Source: Acidovorax sp. YS12
GTDB taxonomy: Bacteria; Pseudomonadota; Gammaproteobacteria; Burkholderiales; Burkholderiaceae_C
Assembly: GCA_021496925.1 (NCBI GenBank)
Contig: CP053915.1
Location: forward strand, 3,499,501 to 3,563,500
Length of the DNA: 64,000 nt
Reading direction: 5' to 3'
The position numbers and the translations under genes are program-made. Position 1 is the stretch's first letter, and each line of letters opens with the position of its first letter. This document shows, piece after piece, positions 8,605 to 17,092 of this stretch. The notes beneath the pieces were generated by a model. It searched no databases. It was given only the letters and a program-made list of their open reading frames with translations, and was not told where the DNA came from.

Positions 8605-9630
8605 ATGAGCATCTGGGACTTCGCGCACGATCCGTCCGGCGTGCAGAAACTGCTGGAAGTGGGCGCGCAGGCCGGCCTGCCGCCGAAGGCCCTCCTGCAG
8701 GGAACCCGCCTCACGCCCGGCCAGCTTGCGGACCCCCAGGCGGCGCTGTCCGCCGTGCAGGAGCTGCGTGTGATCGGCAACCTGCTGCGGCTGCTGGGCC
8801 ACCCGCCCGGCCTGGGCCTGGAGATCGGCCTGCGCTGCCACTTCTCCACCTTCGGCATGTGGGGCTACGGCCTGGTCTCCAGCGCCACCCTGGGCGATGC
8901 GCTGGACATGGCGCTGCGCTACATCCATCTCTCCTTCGCCTACTCGGTGATCGAGAAGGTGGTCCGGGGCGACGAAGTCCTGCTGACCTTCTCGCCGCCG
9001 GACATCGCGCCGGGCCTGCGCCGGTTCGTGGTGGAGCGGGAGATGGGCACCGCCGTGGCGCTGCTGCAGGACGTCGGCGGGCCGGCCTTCCGCCTCTCGG
9101 CATTCGGCCTGCAGTCCGGCAGGGGCCGCATCTACGCCGTCCCGGAGAAGCTGCGCACCCTGTGCGGCGCGCCCGTGGCGGCCGGCGGGGCGGGGTACCG
9201 CCTGGCCTTCCCGGCGCAGTGGCTGGCGTACCGGCCGCCAACGGCCAACCCCACCACGGCGGCGATGTGCGAGCAGGTCTGCCAGCGCCTGCTGGAGCGG
9301 CGGCGCGCGGCGACCCAGGTCAGCGAACTGGTCAAGGAGTACCTGGCGGTGTCCACCTCGCCCGCCATCCCCACGCTGGAAGCGGTCAGCCGGCTCACCA
9401 GCACCAGCAAGCGCACGCTCAAGCGGCGGCTGCAGCGGGAAGGGCAGAGCTTTCGCGCACTGGTGTCCGATGGCCGCGCGGAGCTGGCGGCGGAACTCGT
9501 GCGCGACACCAGCCAGCCGCTGGGCGACATCGCCGCGCGGCTGGGCTACTCCAGCCCGTCATGCTTCTCGCAGGCCTTCAAGCGGTGGCACGGCGTCTCG
9601 GCGTCGGAGTTTCGCAAGGCACGCACTTGA
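8605..9630 (+). CDS. AraC-family regulator of the alk operon
   Basis: 341 residues. The N-terminal about 200 residues match the Arabinose_bd type ligand domain seen in OruR-like regulators, with FGMWGYGLVSSATLGDALD near residue 85. The C-terminal AraC DNA-binding domain has two helix-turn-helices: STSKRTLKRRLQREGQSFR, and DIAARLGYSSPSCFSQAFKR followed by WHGVSASEFRK. Divergent placement directly upstream of the reductase-alkB-alcohol dehydrogenase operon argues that it is the local activator, sensing a substrate or oxidation product. The inducer is unknown. The stretch after its stop up to 9865 holds the nitrogen-regulated promoter of the next operon. Confidence 0.88.
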   Translation: MSIWDFAHDPSGVQKLLEVGAQAGLPPKALLQGTRLTPGQLADPQAALSAVQELRVIGNLLRLLGHPPGLGLEIGLRCHFSTFGMWGYGLVSSATLGDALDMALRYIHLSFAYSVIEKVVRGDEVLLTFSPPDIAPGLRRFVVEREMGTAVALLQDVGGPAFRLSAFGLQSGRGRIYAVPEKLRTLCGAPVAAGGAGYRLAFPAQWLAYRPPTANPTTAAMCEQVCQRLLERRRAATQVSELVKEYLAVSTSPAIPTLEAVSRLTSTSKRTLKRRLQREGQSFRALVSDGRAELAAELVRDTSQPLGDIAARLGYSSPSCFSQAFKRWHGVSASEFRKART

Positions 9631-9730
9631 GCCTGGATTGATGGCCGATCCGCCCGCAGGCGGCCGTGCACCAAAGCAAACCGGATGGGAGGCGTTCCCC
9701 ATTCGAGTGCACGGTCTGGCTGGCCTGGAT

Positions 9731-9746
9731 TGCACCAATATGGTGC
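9731..9746. promoter_or_regulatory. NtrC-type binding site
   Basis: TGCACCAATATGGTGC is a perfect 16-base palindrome matching the known NtrC enhancer pattern TGCACCA-N-TGGTGCA. It lies about 80 bases upstream of a sigma-54-like promoter. A further half-site, GTGCACC, lies near 9665. Enhancer-like placement before glnK-amtB fits nitrogen control. Confidence 0.75.
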
Positions 9747-9810
9747 GTTACGGCAGGAATGGGTGGCAGGCAGCCCCAAGCAGGGGGCTGCACAGAGGGA
9801 AAACGCAGCT

Positions 9811-9826
9811 TGGCATGGTCTGTGCG
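9811..9826 (+). promoter_or_regulatory. Sigma-54 (-24/-12) promoter of the porin-glnK-amtB operon
   Basis: TGGCATGGTCTGTGCG has the invariant GG and GC doublets of sigma-54 promoters at the required spacing (consensus TGGCAC-N5-TTGC); the -12 element is TGTGC instead of TTTGC. It lies 40 bases upstream of the first start codon and 65 bases after the NtrC palindrome. Transcription would depend on NtrC activation under nitrogen limitation. Confidence 0.7.
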
Positions 9827-9865
9827 TAAGAGGTTTCGCAACAAACCTTTACTTCAGGAGTGACC

Positions 9866-10585
9866 ATGAACCACGCATCCCTCAAGGCCCTGGGCGTCGC
9901 CCTGGTGGCTGCCGCCCCGCTGCTGGCCAGCGCTCAATTGAGCGCCAACGTCAGCCTCACGACGAACTACAAGTTCCGTGGGCAGGACCAGGACGCCAGC
10001 CGCAGCAAGGCGGTCAAGCCCGCGCTGCAGGGCGGCTTCGACTACGCCTTCGGCGAGTCGGGTTGGTACGTGGGCAACTGGAACTCCAGCGTGGACTGGC
10101 TCGACGGCAATTCGCTGGAGGTGGATTTCTACGGTGGCTACAAATTCAAGGCGGGCGATTTCGACCTGGACCTGGGCGCGCTCACCTACGTCTATCCCGG
10201 CAACAGCGGGGGCAACACCACCGAGCTGTACGGCGCGGCCACCTACGGCCCGTTCACGGCCAAGTACTCGCACACCGTGTCGGAGGACTACTTCGGCTGG
10301 GCGGGCACGGGCGCCAAGGGCCGCAACACCGGCTACGTGAACCTGGCCTTCGCCCACGAGGTGCTGCCCAAGACCACGCTGAAGGCGGCGGTGGGCTACA
10401 CGCGCTTTGCCAGCGGCATCCGCGACCAGGGCGTGCCCAACTACGTGGACTACAGCGTGGGCGTGGGCTACGACTTCGGCGACGGCGTGTCGCTGGGCGC
10501 GGCGGTGGCGGGCGCGACGAAGAAGGATTTCTTCGGCGACGGCAACAAGGCGCGTCTGATCGTCACCCTGAGCAAGACCCTGTAA
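9866..10585 (+). CDS. TorF-family putative outer-membrane porin
   Basis: 239 residues with a signal peptide (cleavage likely after LLASAQ, about residue 24). The body alternates aromatic and charged residues as in a beta-barrel, opening with SLTTNYKFRGQDQD, the start of the Gcw_chp/TorF family, and ending in a barrel-like strand LIVTLSKTL. It is the first gene after a nitrogen-regulated promoter and 13 bases upstream of glnK, so it probably helps small nitrogen compounds cross the outer membrane when ammonium is scarce; this is inference from context. ATG 9866 follows AGGAG at five bases; an in-frame GTG at 9860 lies inside that site. Confidence 0.85.
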   Translation: MNHASLKALGVALVAAAPLLASAQLSANVSLTTNYKFRGQDQDASRSKAVKPALQGGFDYAFGESGWYVGNWNSSVDWLDGNSLEVDFYGGYKFKAGDFDLDLGALTYVYPGNSGGNTTELYGAATYGPFTAKYSHTVSEDYFGWAGTGAKGRNTGYVNLAFAHEVLPKTTLKAAVGYTRFASGIRDQGVPNYVDYSVGVGYDFGDGVSLGAAVAGATKKDFFGDGNKARLIVTLSKTL

Positions 10586-10598
10586 GGAGGAATCCGTC

Positions 10599-10937
<339 letters not shown>

Positions 10938-10977
10938 CCGCCCCCCATTCCAGAACGCTAGAACACGAGGATTTGCC

Positions 10978-12411
10978 ATGAAAAAACTGCTTGCCTCCCT
11001 GCTGCTGGGGCTTGGGCTGATGGCTTCGGTGCCGCTGGCCCTGGCCCAGGCGCCCGAGTCCGCCGCCGCGCCCAGCGCCGTGGCCGCACCGGCCGAAATG
11101 GCCGCCCCCGCACCCGCTGCGGCCCCCGTACAGGCCGCCGATGCCGCGCCCGCCGAGGCGGCACCGGCTGCGGCACCTGCGCCCAAGCTCGACTCGGGCG
11201 ACACCGCCTGGATGCTCACCTCCACGCTGCTGGTCATCCTCATGACCATTCCCGGCCTGGCGCTGTTCTACGGCGGCCTGGCGCGCTCCAAGAACATGCT
11301 GTCCGTGCTGGTGCAGGTCTTCGTGGTCTTCTCCCTCATCAGCGTGCTGTGGGCGCTGTTCGGCTACAGCTTCACCTTCGGCGGCGAAGGCCTGTTCGTG
11401 GGCGGCGCGGAAAAGCTGTTCCTCAAGGGCATTGCGCCGGACACGCTCTCGGGTGTGCTGCCGACGATTCCCGAGTACGTGTTCGTGGCCTTCCAGGGCA
11501 CGTTCGCGGCCATCACCGTGGCGCTGATCGTGGGCGCGTTCGCCGAGCGCATCCGCTTCTCCGCCGTGCTGATCTTCTCGGTGCTGTGGTTCACCTTCAG
11601 CTACATCCCCATGGCGCACATGGTGTGGGGCGGCGGCCTGCTGGGCCAGGACGGGGCGCTCGACTTCGCGGGCGGCACCGTGGTGCACATCAACGCCGGC
11701 ATCGCCGCCCTGGTGGGCGCGTACATGGTGGGCAAGCGCATCGGCTACGGCAAGGAGGCCATGACGCCCCACAGCCTGACGCTGACCATGGTGGGCGCCT
11801 CGCTGCTGTGGGTGGGCTGGTTCGGCTTCAACGCCGGCTCCGCCGGTGCGGCCAACGGCGCCGCCGGCCTGGCCTTCATCAACACCGTGCTGGCCACGGC
11901 AGCGGCCACCCTGTCGTGGCTGGCGGGCGAGATGCTGCACAAGGGCAAGGCCTCGATGCTTGGCGCCGCTTCCGGCGCGGTGGCAGGCCTGGTGGCCGTG
12001 ACCCCGGCTGCGGGCTTCGTCGGCCCCATGGGCGCCATCGTCATGGGCCTGGTCGTCGGCCCGCTGTGCCTGTGGGGCGTGGGCGGACTCAAGCGCATGC
12101 TGGGTGCCGATGATGCGTTCGACGTGTTCGGCGTGCATGGCGTGGGCGGCATCGTCGGCGCCATCCTGACGGGCGTGTTCGCCGCGCCCAGCCTGGGCGG
12201 CACCGGCGGTGCCACGCCCGACACCTTCGCCATGGGCGCGCAGGTCTGGGTGCAGGCCAAGAGCGTGCTGGTCACGGTGGTCTGGTCGGGCGTGGTGGCG
12301 TTCATCGCCTACAAGGTGGCCGACCTGCTCGTGGGCCTGCGCGTGTCCGAAGAAGCTGAGCGCGAGGGCCTGGACATCTCCTCGCACGGCGAGACGGCCT
12401 ATACCCGCTGA
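10978..12411 (+). CDS. amtB: Ammonium transporter AmtB
   Basis: 477 residues. A cleavable signal peptide (MKKLLASLLL... to ALAQ, about 24 residues) is followed by an unusual 45-residue Ala/Pro-rich low-complexity stretch, then the 11-helix Amt core beginning at DTAWMLTSTLLVI. Core markers are PGLALFYGGLARSKN, FAERIRFSAV, FTFSYIPMAHMVW, DFAGGTVVHINAG and FGVHGVGGIVGA (the second pore His). It conducts ammonium inward and is gated by GlnK. The signal peptide marks a Gram-negative AmtB; the Ala/Pro spacer would lie in the periplasm. A strong terminator follows 20 bases downstream. Confidence 0.96.
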   Translation: MKKLLASLLLGLGLMASVPLALAQAPESAAAPSAVAAPAEMAAPAPAAAPVQAADAAPAEAAPAAAPAPKLDSGDTAWMLTSTLLVILMTIPGLALFYGGLARSKNMLSVLVQVFVVFSLISVLWALFGYSFTFGGEGLFVGGAEKLFLKGIAPDTLSGVLPTIPEYVFVAFQGTFAAITVALIVGAFAERIRFSAVLIFSVLWFTFSYIPMAHMVWGGGLLGQDGALDFAGGTVVHINAGIAALVGAYMVGKRIGYGKEAMTPHSLTLTMVGASLLWVGWFGFNAGSAGAANGAAGLAFINTVLATAAATLSWLAGEMLHKGKASMLGAASGAVAGLVAVTPAAGFVGPMGAIVMGLVVGPLCLWGVGGLKRMLGADDAFDVFGVHGVGGIVGAILTGVFAAPSLGGTGGATPDTFAMGAQVWVQAKSVLVTVVWSGVVAFIAYKVADLLVGLRVSEEAEREGLDISSHGETAYTR

Positions 12412-12430
12412 CACGGTTGCTCCTCGGTTG

Positions 12431-12467
12431 ACGCGCCGCGATGGTTTCCATCCCGGCGCGTTTTTTT
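12431..12467 (+). terminator. Rho-independent terminator after amtB
   Basis: ACGCGCCG and CGGCGCGT form a GC-rich stem around a short loop and are followed by seven T. It closes the porin-glnK-amtB transcript. Confidence 0.85.
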
Positions 12468-12476
12468 ATTGCCGGG

Positions 12477-12511
12477 CCGCCCCAAGGCAATAACGCCCCC
12501 TTGGGGGGCGG
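12477..12511. repeat. GC-rich inverted repeat between convergent genes
   Basis: CCGCCCCAAGG pairs with CCTTGGGGGGCGG (one-base bulge) in the gap between amtB and the convergent GGDEF gene. I know similar hairpins from burkholderial intergenic regions; it may end the leftward transcript. Confidence 0.5.
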
Positions 12512-12545
12512 CGGCCTCACGCAGCGGGCAAGCGCGGGGGCTTTT

Positions 12546-13670
12546 CTATCCCGTGGTGTCTCGCCGGTCCGGCAGCTTGCACACCACGCGGTCGCGCCCC
12601 TGCTCCTTGGCCAGGTAAAGCGCCACGTCGGCCAGCCGCAGCGCGTCCTCGATGCCCTCGCCGGGCTGGGGCTGCAGATAGGCCAGCCCGATGCTGATGC
12701 TGACGCGCGGGGCGGCATCCGAGGCCGCGTGCGGCAGGTCCAGCGCCGCGACGCCGGCACGCATCCGCTCCAGGAGCGCCTGCATGTCCTGCGCGCTCAC
12801 GTCGTACCACAGGCCCACGAACTCCTCGCCGCCATAGCGGGCCACGATGTCCAGCGGGCGGCGCGCGTGCTGGCCGATCACCTGGGCCACCTTGCGCAGC
12901 GTGTCGTCGCCCGCCGCGTGGCCGTAGTGGTCGTTGTAGCGCTTGAAGTAATCCACATCCATCATCGCCACGCCCACCGCATGTTTTTCGCGCTGGGCCT
13001 GCCGCCAGGCGCTCTCGGCCCGGGCGCTGAAGGCGCGGCGGTTGAGCAGCCCGGTCAGGAAGTCCTTTTCCGCCATCTCCTGCAGCTGCCTTTGCGACAG
13101 GAAGTGCTGGCGCACGGCGTACTCCAGGAAGTAGCAGCCCGCCGTGCCGATGACGTTGGCGGTGCCAAGGAAGAAGGTGTTGTACAGCAGCACCTTGCCC
13201 GGCGTGCCGGCAAGCACCTCCATGCCCAGATAGGCCGCGAACGTCAGCCAGCCGCAGAGCACGGCGGGCATGAAGCGAAGGCCGGTGAGGAAGTAGAACG
13301 CGAAGATGACGAGGATGATGCCCTCGTAGGGCAAGGGAAAGGCGTGTGCGCGCGCCACCCCGACGATGCCGACCACGCCCAGCCCGCAGACCAGCGAGGC
13401 CGCGCCCCCGATCCACTGCAGCCAGCCGTGCAGCCGGGGCAGGTAGGTGGCGAGCCAGGCCAGTGCCAGCGCCGGCAGGATCAGGCCCAGGCGCAGCGCC
13501 AGCACCTGGCTGCGCAGGGGCTGGGGCAGGCTGATGGCGTCGAGCGCCGCGAACAGCAGGAACAGCGCTGCCGCCACCAGCAGCGCCCAGCGCATGCGCA
13601 CCAGGAACACACCCAGGTGATAGCGCCGGAACGCCTGTTCCAGCCCGTCGGAAAACCTCAACAGCCGCAT
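12546..13670 (-). CDS. Membrane-bound diguanylate cyclase (GGDEF)
   Basis: 374 residues from the chosen start. About six hydrophobic helices (residues 25-190) form an uncharacterised membrane sensor, followed by a short coiled linker and a C-terminal GGDEF domain. The active-site motif is GGEEF within RYGGEEFVGL, with the substrate-binding DVDYFKRYNDHYGH present, so it should make cyclic di-GMP. No obvious RxxD inhibitory site was seen. An ATG 29 codons upstream (13757) lies inside a dispersed repeat, so I prefer the ATG at 13670, though its ribosome binding site is weak. It is divergent from glcE. Confidence 0.85.
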   Translation of the reverse strand: MRLLRFSDGLEQAFRRYHLGVFLVRMRWALLVAAALFLLFAALDAISLPQPLRSQVLALRLGLILPALALAWLATYLPRLHGWLQWIGGAASLVCGLGVVGIVGVARAHAFPLPYEGIILVIFAFYFLTGLRFMPAVLCGWLTFAAYLGMEVLAGTPGKVLLYNTFFLGTANVIGTAGCYFLEYAVRQHFLSQRQLQEMAEKDFLTGLLNRRAFSARAESAWRQAQREKHAVGVAMMDVDYFKRYNDHYGHAAGDDTLRKVAQVIGQHARRPLDIVARYGGEEFVGLWYDVSAQDMQALLERMRAGVAALDLPHAASDAAPRVSISIGLAYLQPQPGEGIEDALRLADVALYLAKEQGRDRVVCKLPDRRDTTG

Positions 13671-13730
13671 GCCGGGGTCGTGCCCGGACGGAACGTGGTC
13701 CACGGTTTCCAGTCTCCAGGGGCATATGGT

Positions 13731-13776
13731 TTTGATAGCTGTCTGCGCTTGCCCCATCAGCGCTGCGCGGCATTAT
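13731..13776. repeat. Dispersed palindromic repeat, copy 2
   Basis: TTTTGATAGCTG start, GCGCTTG arm and CAGCGCTG return arm, ending in an A/T tail. It lies between the divergent GGDEF and glcE genes and supplies a misleading ATG to the GGDEF frame. Confidence 0.65.
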
Positions 13777-13861
13777 GGAGGGTGGCTGCCGCGCCCCGTA
13801 TCCCGACTTGCCCGGGGCTTGACGTGGCGCAGCCCGCCGCGCAGGCGCTACGATCCTGCCC

Positions 13862-14947
13862 ATGGATTCCGCCCTTGCACAGACCCTGGAGCGCGTGCGC
13901 GCCGCCCTTGCCGACCGGACCCCGCTGCGCGTGCGTGGCGGCGGCACCAAGGATTTCCACGGCGCGCGCCCCCTGACGGGGCAGCCGCTGGACACCCGCG
14001 CGCTCACCGGCATCGTGGCCTACGAGCCGAGCGAGCTGGTCGTCACCGCGCGCGCAGGCACGCCGCTGGCCGAACTGGAGGCGCTGCTGGCCGCGCACGG
14101 CCAGTGCCTGCCCTTCGAGCCGCCGCACTACGCCAGCGGCGCCACCGTGGGCGGCATGGTGGCGGCGGGACTGTCGGGCCCGGCGCGCGCCAGCGTGGGC
14201 GCCGTGCGCGACTACGTGCTGGGCGTGGAGCTGGTCAACGGCCGGGCCGAACTGCTGCGCTTCGGCGGCCAGGTCATGAAGAACGTGGCGGGCTACGACG
14301 TCTCGCGCCTCATGGCTGGCAGCTGGGGGCGGCTCGGGGTGCTGACCGAGGTCAGCCTCAAGGTGCTGCCCGTGGCCCCGGCCGAGGCCACGCTGCGCTT
14401 TGCCTGCACGCAGGCCGAGGCGCTGGCGCGCCTCAATGCCTGGTGCGGCCAGCCGTTGCCGCTCAACGCCAGCCGCTGGGCCGAGGACGGCGGGCAGGGC
14501 GTCCTGTCCTTGCGCCTGCGCGGTGCCCAGGCCGCGGTGCAGGCCGCCTGCCGCACCCTGGGCGGCGAGCGGCAGGACGGCACGGCCGCCGCCAGCTGGC
14601 AGGCCTGCCGCGACCAGCGCCTGCCCTGGTTCGCGCAGCGCGGCGCTGGCCATGCGCTGTGGCGCCTGTCCGTGCCCGATACGGCCGGCGTGCTGGCGCT
14701 GCCGCCGGGCGCGGGCGCGCCGCTGGTCGAATGGCATGGCGCGCTGCGCTGGGTGCAGGCACCGCCCGCGTGCGGCCCCGCGCTGCATGCGGCGGCCGCT
14801 GCTGTGGGCGGAGGCGCTACTCTTTTCAGAGCTGCTAGCGCTGATGGGGCGGGCCCTGGAGGCCATTTTGACCCGCAAGACCCTGCTGCCGCCGCCGTCC
14901 AGGCGCGGGTGCTGCAGGCCTTCGACCCGCATGGCATCTTCTGCTGA
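13862..14947 (+). CDS. glcE: Glycolate oxidase FAD-binding subunit GlcE
   Basis: 361 residues, usual for GlcE. The FAD-binding (PCMH-type) domain has RVRGGGTKDF near residue 20, the conserved ASGATVGGMVAAGLSGP with GAVRDYVLGV, and MKNVAGYDVSRLMAGSWG. GlcDEF oxidises glycolate to glyoxylate at the membrane. glcD, the usual first gene, is absent upstream, so it must lie elsewhere or glcE works with another partner. Oddity: about residues 318-338 are encoded by a copy of the dispersed palindromic repeat, read in frame without breaking the gene. The downstream DUF1275 gene begins two bases after its stop. Confidence 0.93.
   Translation: MDSALAQTLERVRAALADRTPLRVRGGGTKDFHGARPLTGQPLDTRALTGIVAYEPSELVVTARAGTPLAELEALLAAHGQCLPFEPPHYASGATVGGMVAAGLSGPARASVGAVRDYVLGVELVNGRAELLRFGGQVMKNVAGYDVSRLMAGSWGRLGVLTEVSLKVLPVAPAEATLRFACTQAEALARLNAWCGQPLPLNASRWAEDGGQGVLSLRLRGAQAAVQAACRTLGGERQDGTAAASWQACRDQRLPWFAQRGAGHALWRLSVPDTAGVLALPPGAGAPLVEWHGALRWVQAPPACGPALHAAAAAVGGGATLFRAASADGAGPGGHFDPQDPAAAAVQARVLQAFDPHGIFC
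14821..14870. repeat. Dispersed palindromic repeat, copy 3, inside glcE
   Basis: TTTTCAGAGCTGCTAGCGCT, then a GGGCCCTGGAGGCCATTTTG return arm. The same element is intergenic elsewhere; here it lies within the glcE reading frame and adds Ala/Ser/Gly-rich residues near the C-terminus. Confidence 0.65.
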
Positions 14948-14948
14948 T

Positions 14949-15755
14949 ATGCGCCTGTTGCGTCATCTCATGGGCTCCCGCCGCACGGTGGCCAGCAACC
15001 GCACCCTGGGCCTGCTGCTGGCCTTCAACGCCGGGGCGGTGAACGCGGGCGGCTTCCTCGTGGTGCACATCTACACCTCGCACATGACGGGCATCGTCGC
15101 CATGCTGGCCGACAACTTCGTGCTCGGCAACATGAAGCTGGTGCTCGGCGCCCTGGGCGCGCTGTGGGCCTTCATGTCGGGCGCGGGCACCACGGCCATC
15201 ATGGTCAACTGGGCGCGCCACCGGCACCTGCGCAGCACCTACGCGCTGCCGCTGCTGGTCGAGGCTGTGCTGCTGCTGCTGTTCGGCCTGGTGGGCGCCA
15301 TCATGCTGAGCTGGCCCACGCCGTTCGCCGTGCCGCTGGCGGTGCTGCTGCTGGCCTTCCTGATGGGGCTGCAGAACGCCGTGGTCGCCAAGATGTCGTC
15401 GGCGCAGATCCGCACCACGCACGTCACCGGCACCGTCACCGACCTGGGCATCGAGATGGGCAAGGCGCTGTACTGGAACCGCAGCGGCGCCCCGCCCGAA
15501 CGCCAGGTGCGCGCCAACCGCCAGCGCCTGGCGCTGCACGCCGGGCTGCTGGGCATGTTCCTGGCCGGCGGGCTGCTGGGCGCGGCGGGCTTCAAGTACC
15601 TGGGCTTCATCTGCGTGGTGCCGCTGGCGCTGGCGCTGCTGCTGCTGGCGCTGCCGCCGCTGTGGTCCGACCGCCAGCGCCTGCACCTGGCCTGGCGGCA
15701 ATGGCGCCAGCGCCATGGCGGCGCGCCGTCCCATTTGCCCCCGCCCCTGGCCTGA
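14949..15755 (+). CDS. DUF1275 (YoaK-like) membrane protein
   Basis: 268 residues with six or so membrane helices. The opening helix LGLLLAFNAGAVNAGGFLVV followed by YTSHMTGIVAMLAD is the family signature, as is the central MGLQNAVVAKMSSAQIRTTH and VTGTVTDLG. Function of the family is not established; transport has been suggested. It sits between glcE and glcF in one apparent operon (2 bases from glcE, 15 from glcF), so a role linked to glycolate, such as uptake, is conceivable but unproven. The ATG at 14949 was chosen because the conserved region begins soon after it. Confidence 0.88.
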   Translation: MRLLRHLMGSRRTVASNRTLGLLLAFNAGAVNAGGFLVVHIYTSHMTGIVAMLADNFVLGNMKLVLGALGALWAFMSGAGTTAIMVNWARHRHLRSTYALPLLVEAVLLLLFGLVGAIMLSWPTPFAVPLAVLLLAFLMGLQNAVVAKMSSAQIRTTHVTGTVTDLGIEMGKALYWNRSGAPPERQVRANRQRLALHAGLLGMFLAGGLLGAAGFKYLGFICVVPLALALLLLALPPLWSDRQRLHLAWRQWRQRHGGAPSHLPPPLA

Positions 15756-15770
15756 ACCGAGAACCACCCC

Positions 15771-17036
15771 ATGCAAACCCAGCTCGCCCCCGCCTACCGC
15801 GACACGCCCGAGGGCCAGGAGGCCGAAGCCATCCTGCGCAAGTGCGTGCACTGCGGCTTCTGCACCGCCACCTGCCCCACCTACCAGCTGCTGGGCGACG
15901 AGCTGGACGGCCCGCGCGGGCGCATCTACCTCATCAAGCAGGTGCTGGAGGGCCAGGCGCCCACGCGCAAGACGCAGCAGCACCTGGACCGCTGCCTGAC
16001 CTGCCGCAACTGCGAGAGCACCTGCCCCAGCGGCGTGCAGTACGGCCACCTGGTGGACATCGGCCGCAAGCTCGTCGATGCCCAGGTGCCGCGCCCCATC
16101 GGCGAGCGCGCCGCGCGCTGGGCGCTGCAGGAGGGCATGAACTCCGCGCTGTTCGCCCCGGCCATGCGGCTGGGCCAGGCCGTGCGCGGCGCGCTGCCCG
16201 CCGCCGTGCGCGCCAAGGTGCCTGCGCGGCGTCCGCGCCGCGCGCTGCCGCAGCGCGCGCACGCGCGCCGGGTGCTGCTGCTGGCGGGCTGCGTGCAGCC
16301 GGCGATGGCGCCGCAGATCCACGACGCCACCGTGCGCGTGCTCGACGCCGCGGGCATCGCCAGCGTGGTGGCGCCCGGGGCCGGGTGCTGCGGCGCGGTG
16401 CGCTTTCACCTGAACGACCAGGACGGCGCGCTGGCGCAGATGCGCGCCAACATCGACGCCTGGTGGCCGCTGGTCGAAGGCCGTGCGCAGGAGGGTTCGC
16501 AGGACGGCGTGGAGGAGGGCGCGGTCGAGGCCATCGTGATGAACGCCTCGGGCTGCGGCGCCACGGTGAAGGACTACGGCCACCTGCTGCGCCACGACGC
16601 CACATATGCCGCCAAGGCCGCGCGCATCAGCGCGCTCACGCGCGACCTCTCGGAGCTGCTGCCCGAACTGGTGCCCGCGCTGCGCGGCCGCCTGGCCCAG
16701 CGCCCCCGCGGCCCGGTGGCCTACCACCCGCCGTGCACGCTGCAGCACGGCCAGAAGCTGCGCGGCGGCGTGGAGCAGCACCTGCGCGCGCTCGGCTTCG
16801 ATGTGCAATTGCCGCAGGAGCCGCACCTGTGCTGCGGCTCGGCAGGCACCTACTCGGTGCTGCAGGCGCCGCTGTCGCAGCAGCTGCGCGCGCGCAAGCT
16901 GGGCCACCTCGGCGCGCTCGCGCCCGCCGTGATCGCCAGCGCCAACATGGGCTGCATCACGCACCTGCAAGGCGGCACCGGGGTGCCGGTGCGCCACTGG
17001 GTCGAACTGCTCGACGAGGCGCTGCAGGCCGCTTGA
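15771..17036 (+). CDS. glcF: Glycolate oxidase iron-sulfur subunit GlcF
   Basis: 421 residues. Two 4Fe-4S motifs, CVHCGFCTATCP (residues 25-36) and CLTCRNCESTCP (about 75-86), are followed by two cysteine-rich CCG domains: AGCCGAVRFH near residue 205 and HLCCGSAGTYS near 360. This is the heterodisulfide-reductase-like architecture of GlcF, which passes electrons from the GlcD/GlcE flavin subunits to the membrane quinone pool. It ends the short operon glcE-DUF1275-glcF and converges on the EAL gene, with a repeat between them. Confidence 0.95.
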   Translation: MQTQLAPAYRDTPEGQEAEAILRKCVHCGFCTATCPTYQLLGDELDGPRGRIYLIKQVLEGQAPTRKTQQHLDRCLTCRNCESTCPSGVQYGHLVDIGRKLVDAQVPRPIGERAARWALQEGMNSALFAPAMRLGQAVRGALPAAVRAKVPARRPRRALPQRAHARRVLLLAGCVQPAMAPQIHDATVRVLDAAGIASVVAPGAGCCGAVRFHLNDQDGALAQMRANIDAWWPLVEGRAQEGSQDGVEEGAVEAIVMNASGCGATVKDYGHLLRHDATYAAKAARISALTRDLSELLPELVPALRGRLAQRPRGPVAYHPPCTLQHGQKLRGGVEQHLRALGFDVQLPQEPHLCCGSAGTYSVLQAPLSQQLRARKLGHLGALAPAVIASANMGCITHLQGGTGVPVRHWVELLDEALQAA

Positions 17037-17037
17037 T

Positions 17038-17092
17038 TGCTATTGAAGGAGGAGCTTCTGGCGCAATCCCATAAAGGCTTTGCGCGCTATTT
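17038..17092. repeat. Dispersed palindromic repeat, copy 4 (divergent)
   Basis: ATTGCTATTGAAGGAGGAGC start and GGCTTTGCGCGCTATTTGG end resemble the other copies but the arms are worn. It lies between convergent glcF and the EAL gene and supplies the EAL stop codon. Confidence 0.45.

Noticed and set aside
14835..16997. 720-codon minus-strand frame opposite DUF1275 and glcF
   Set aside because: His/Arg/Gln-rich with no domain; the plus strand carries two well-supported genes.
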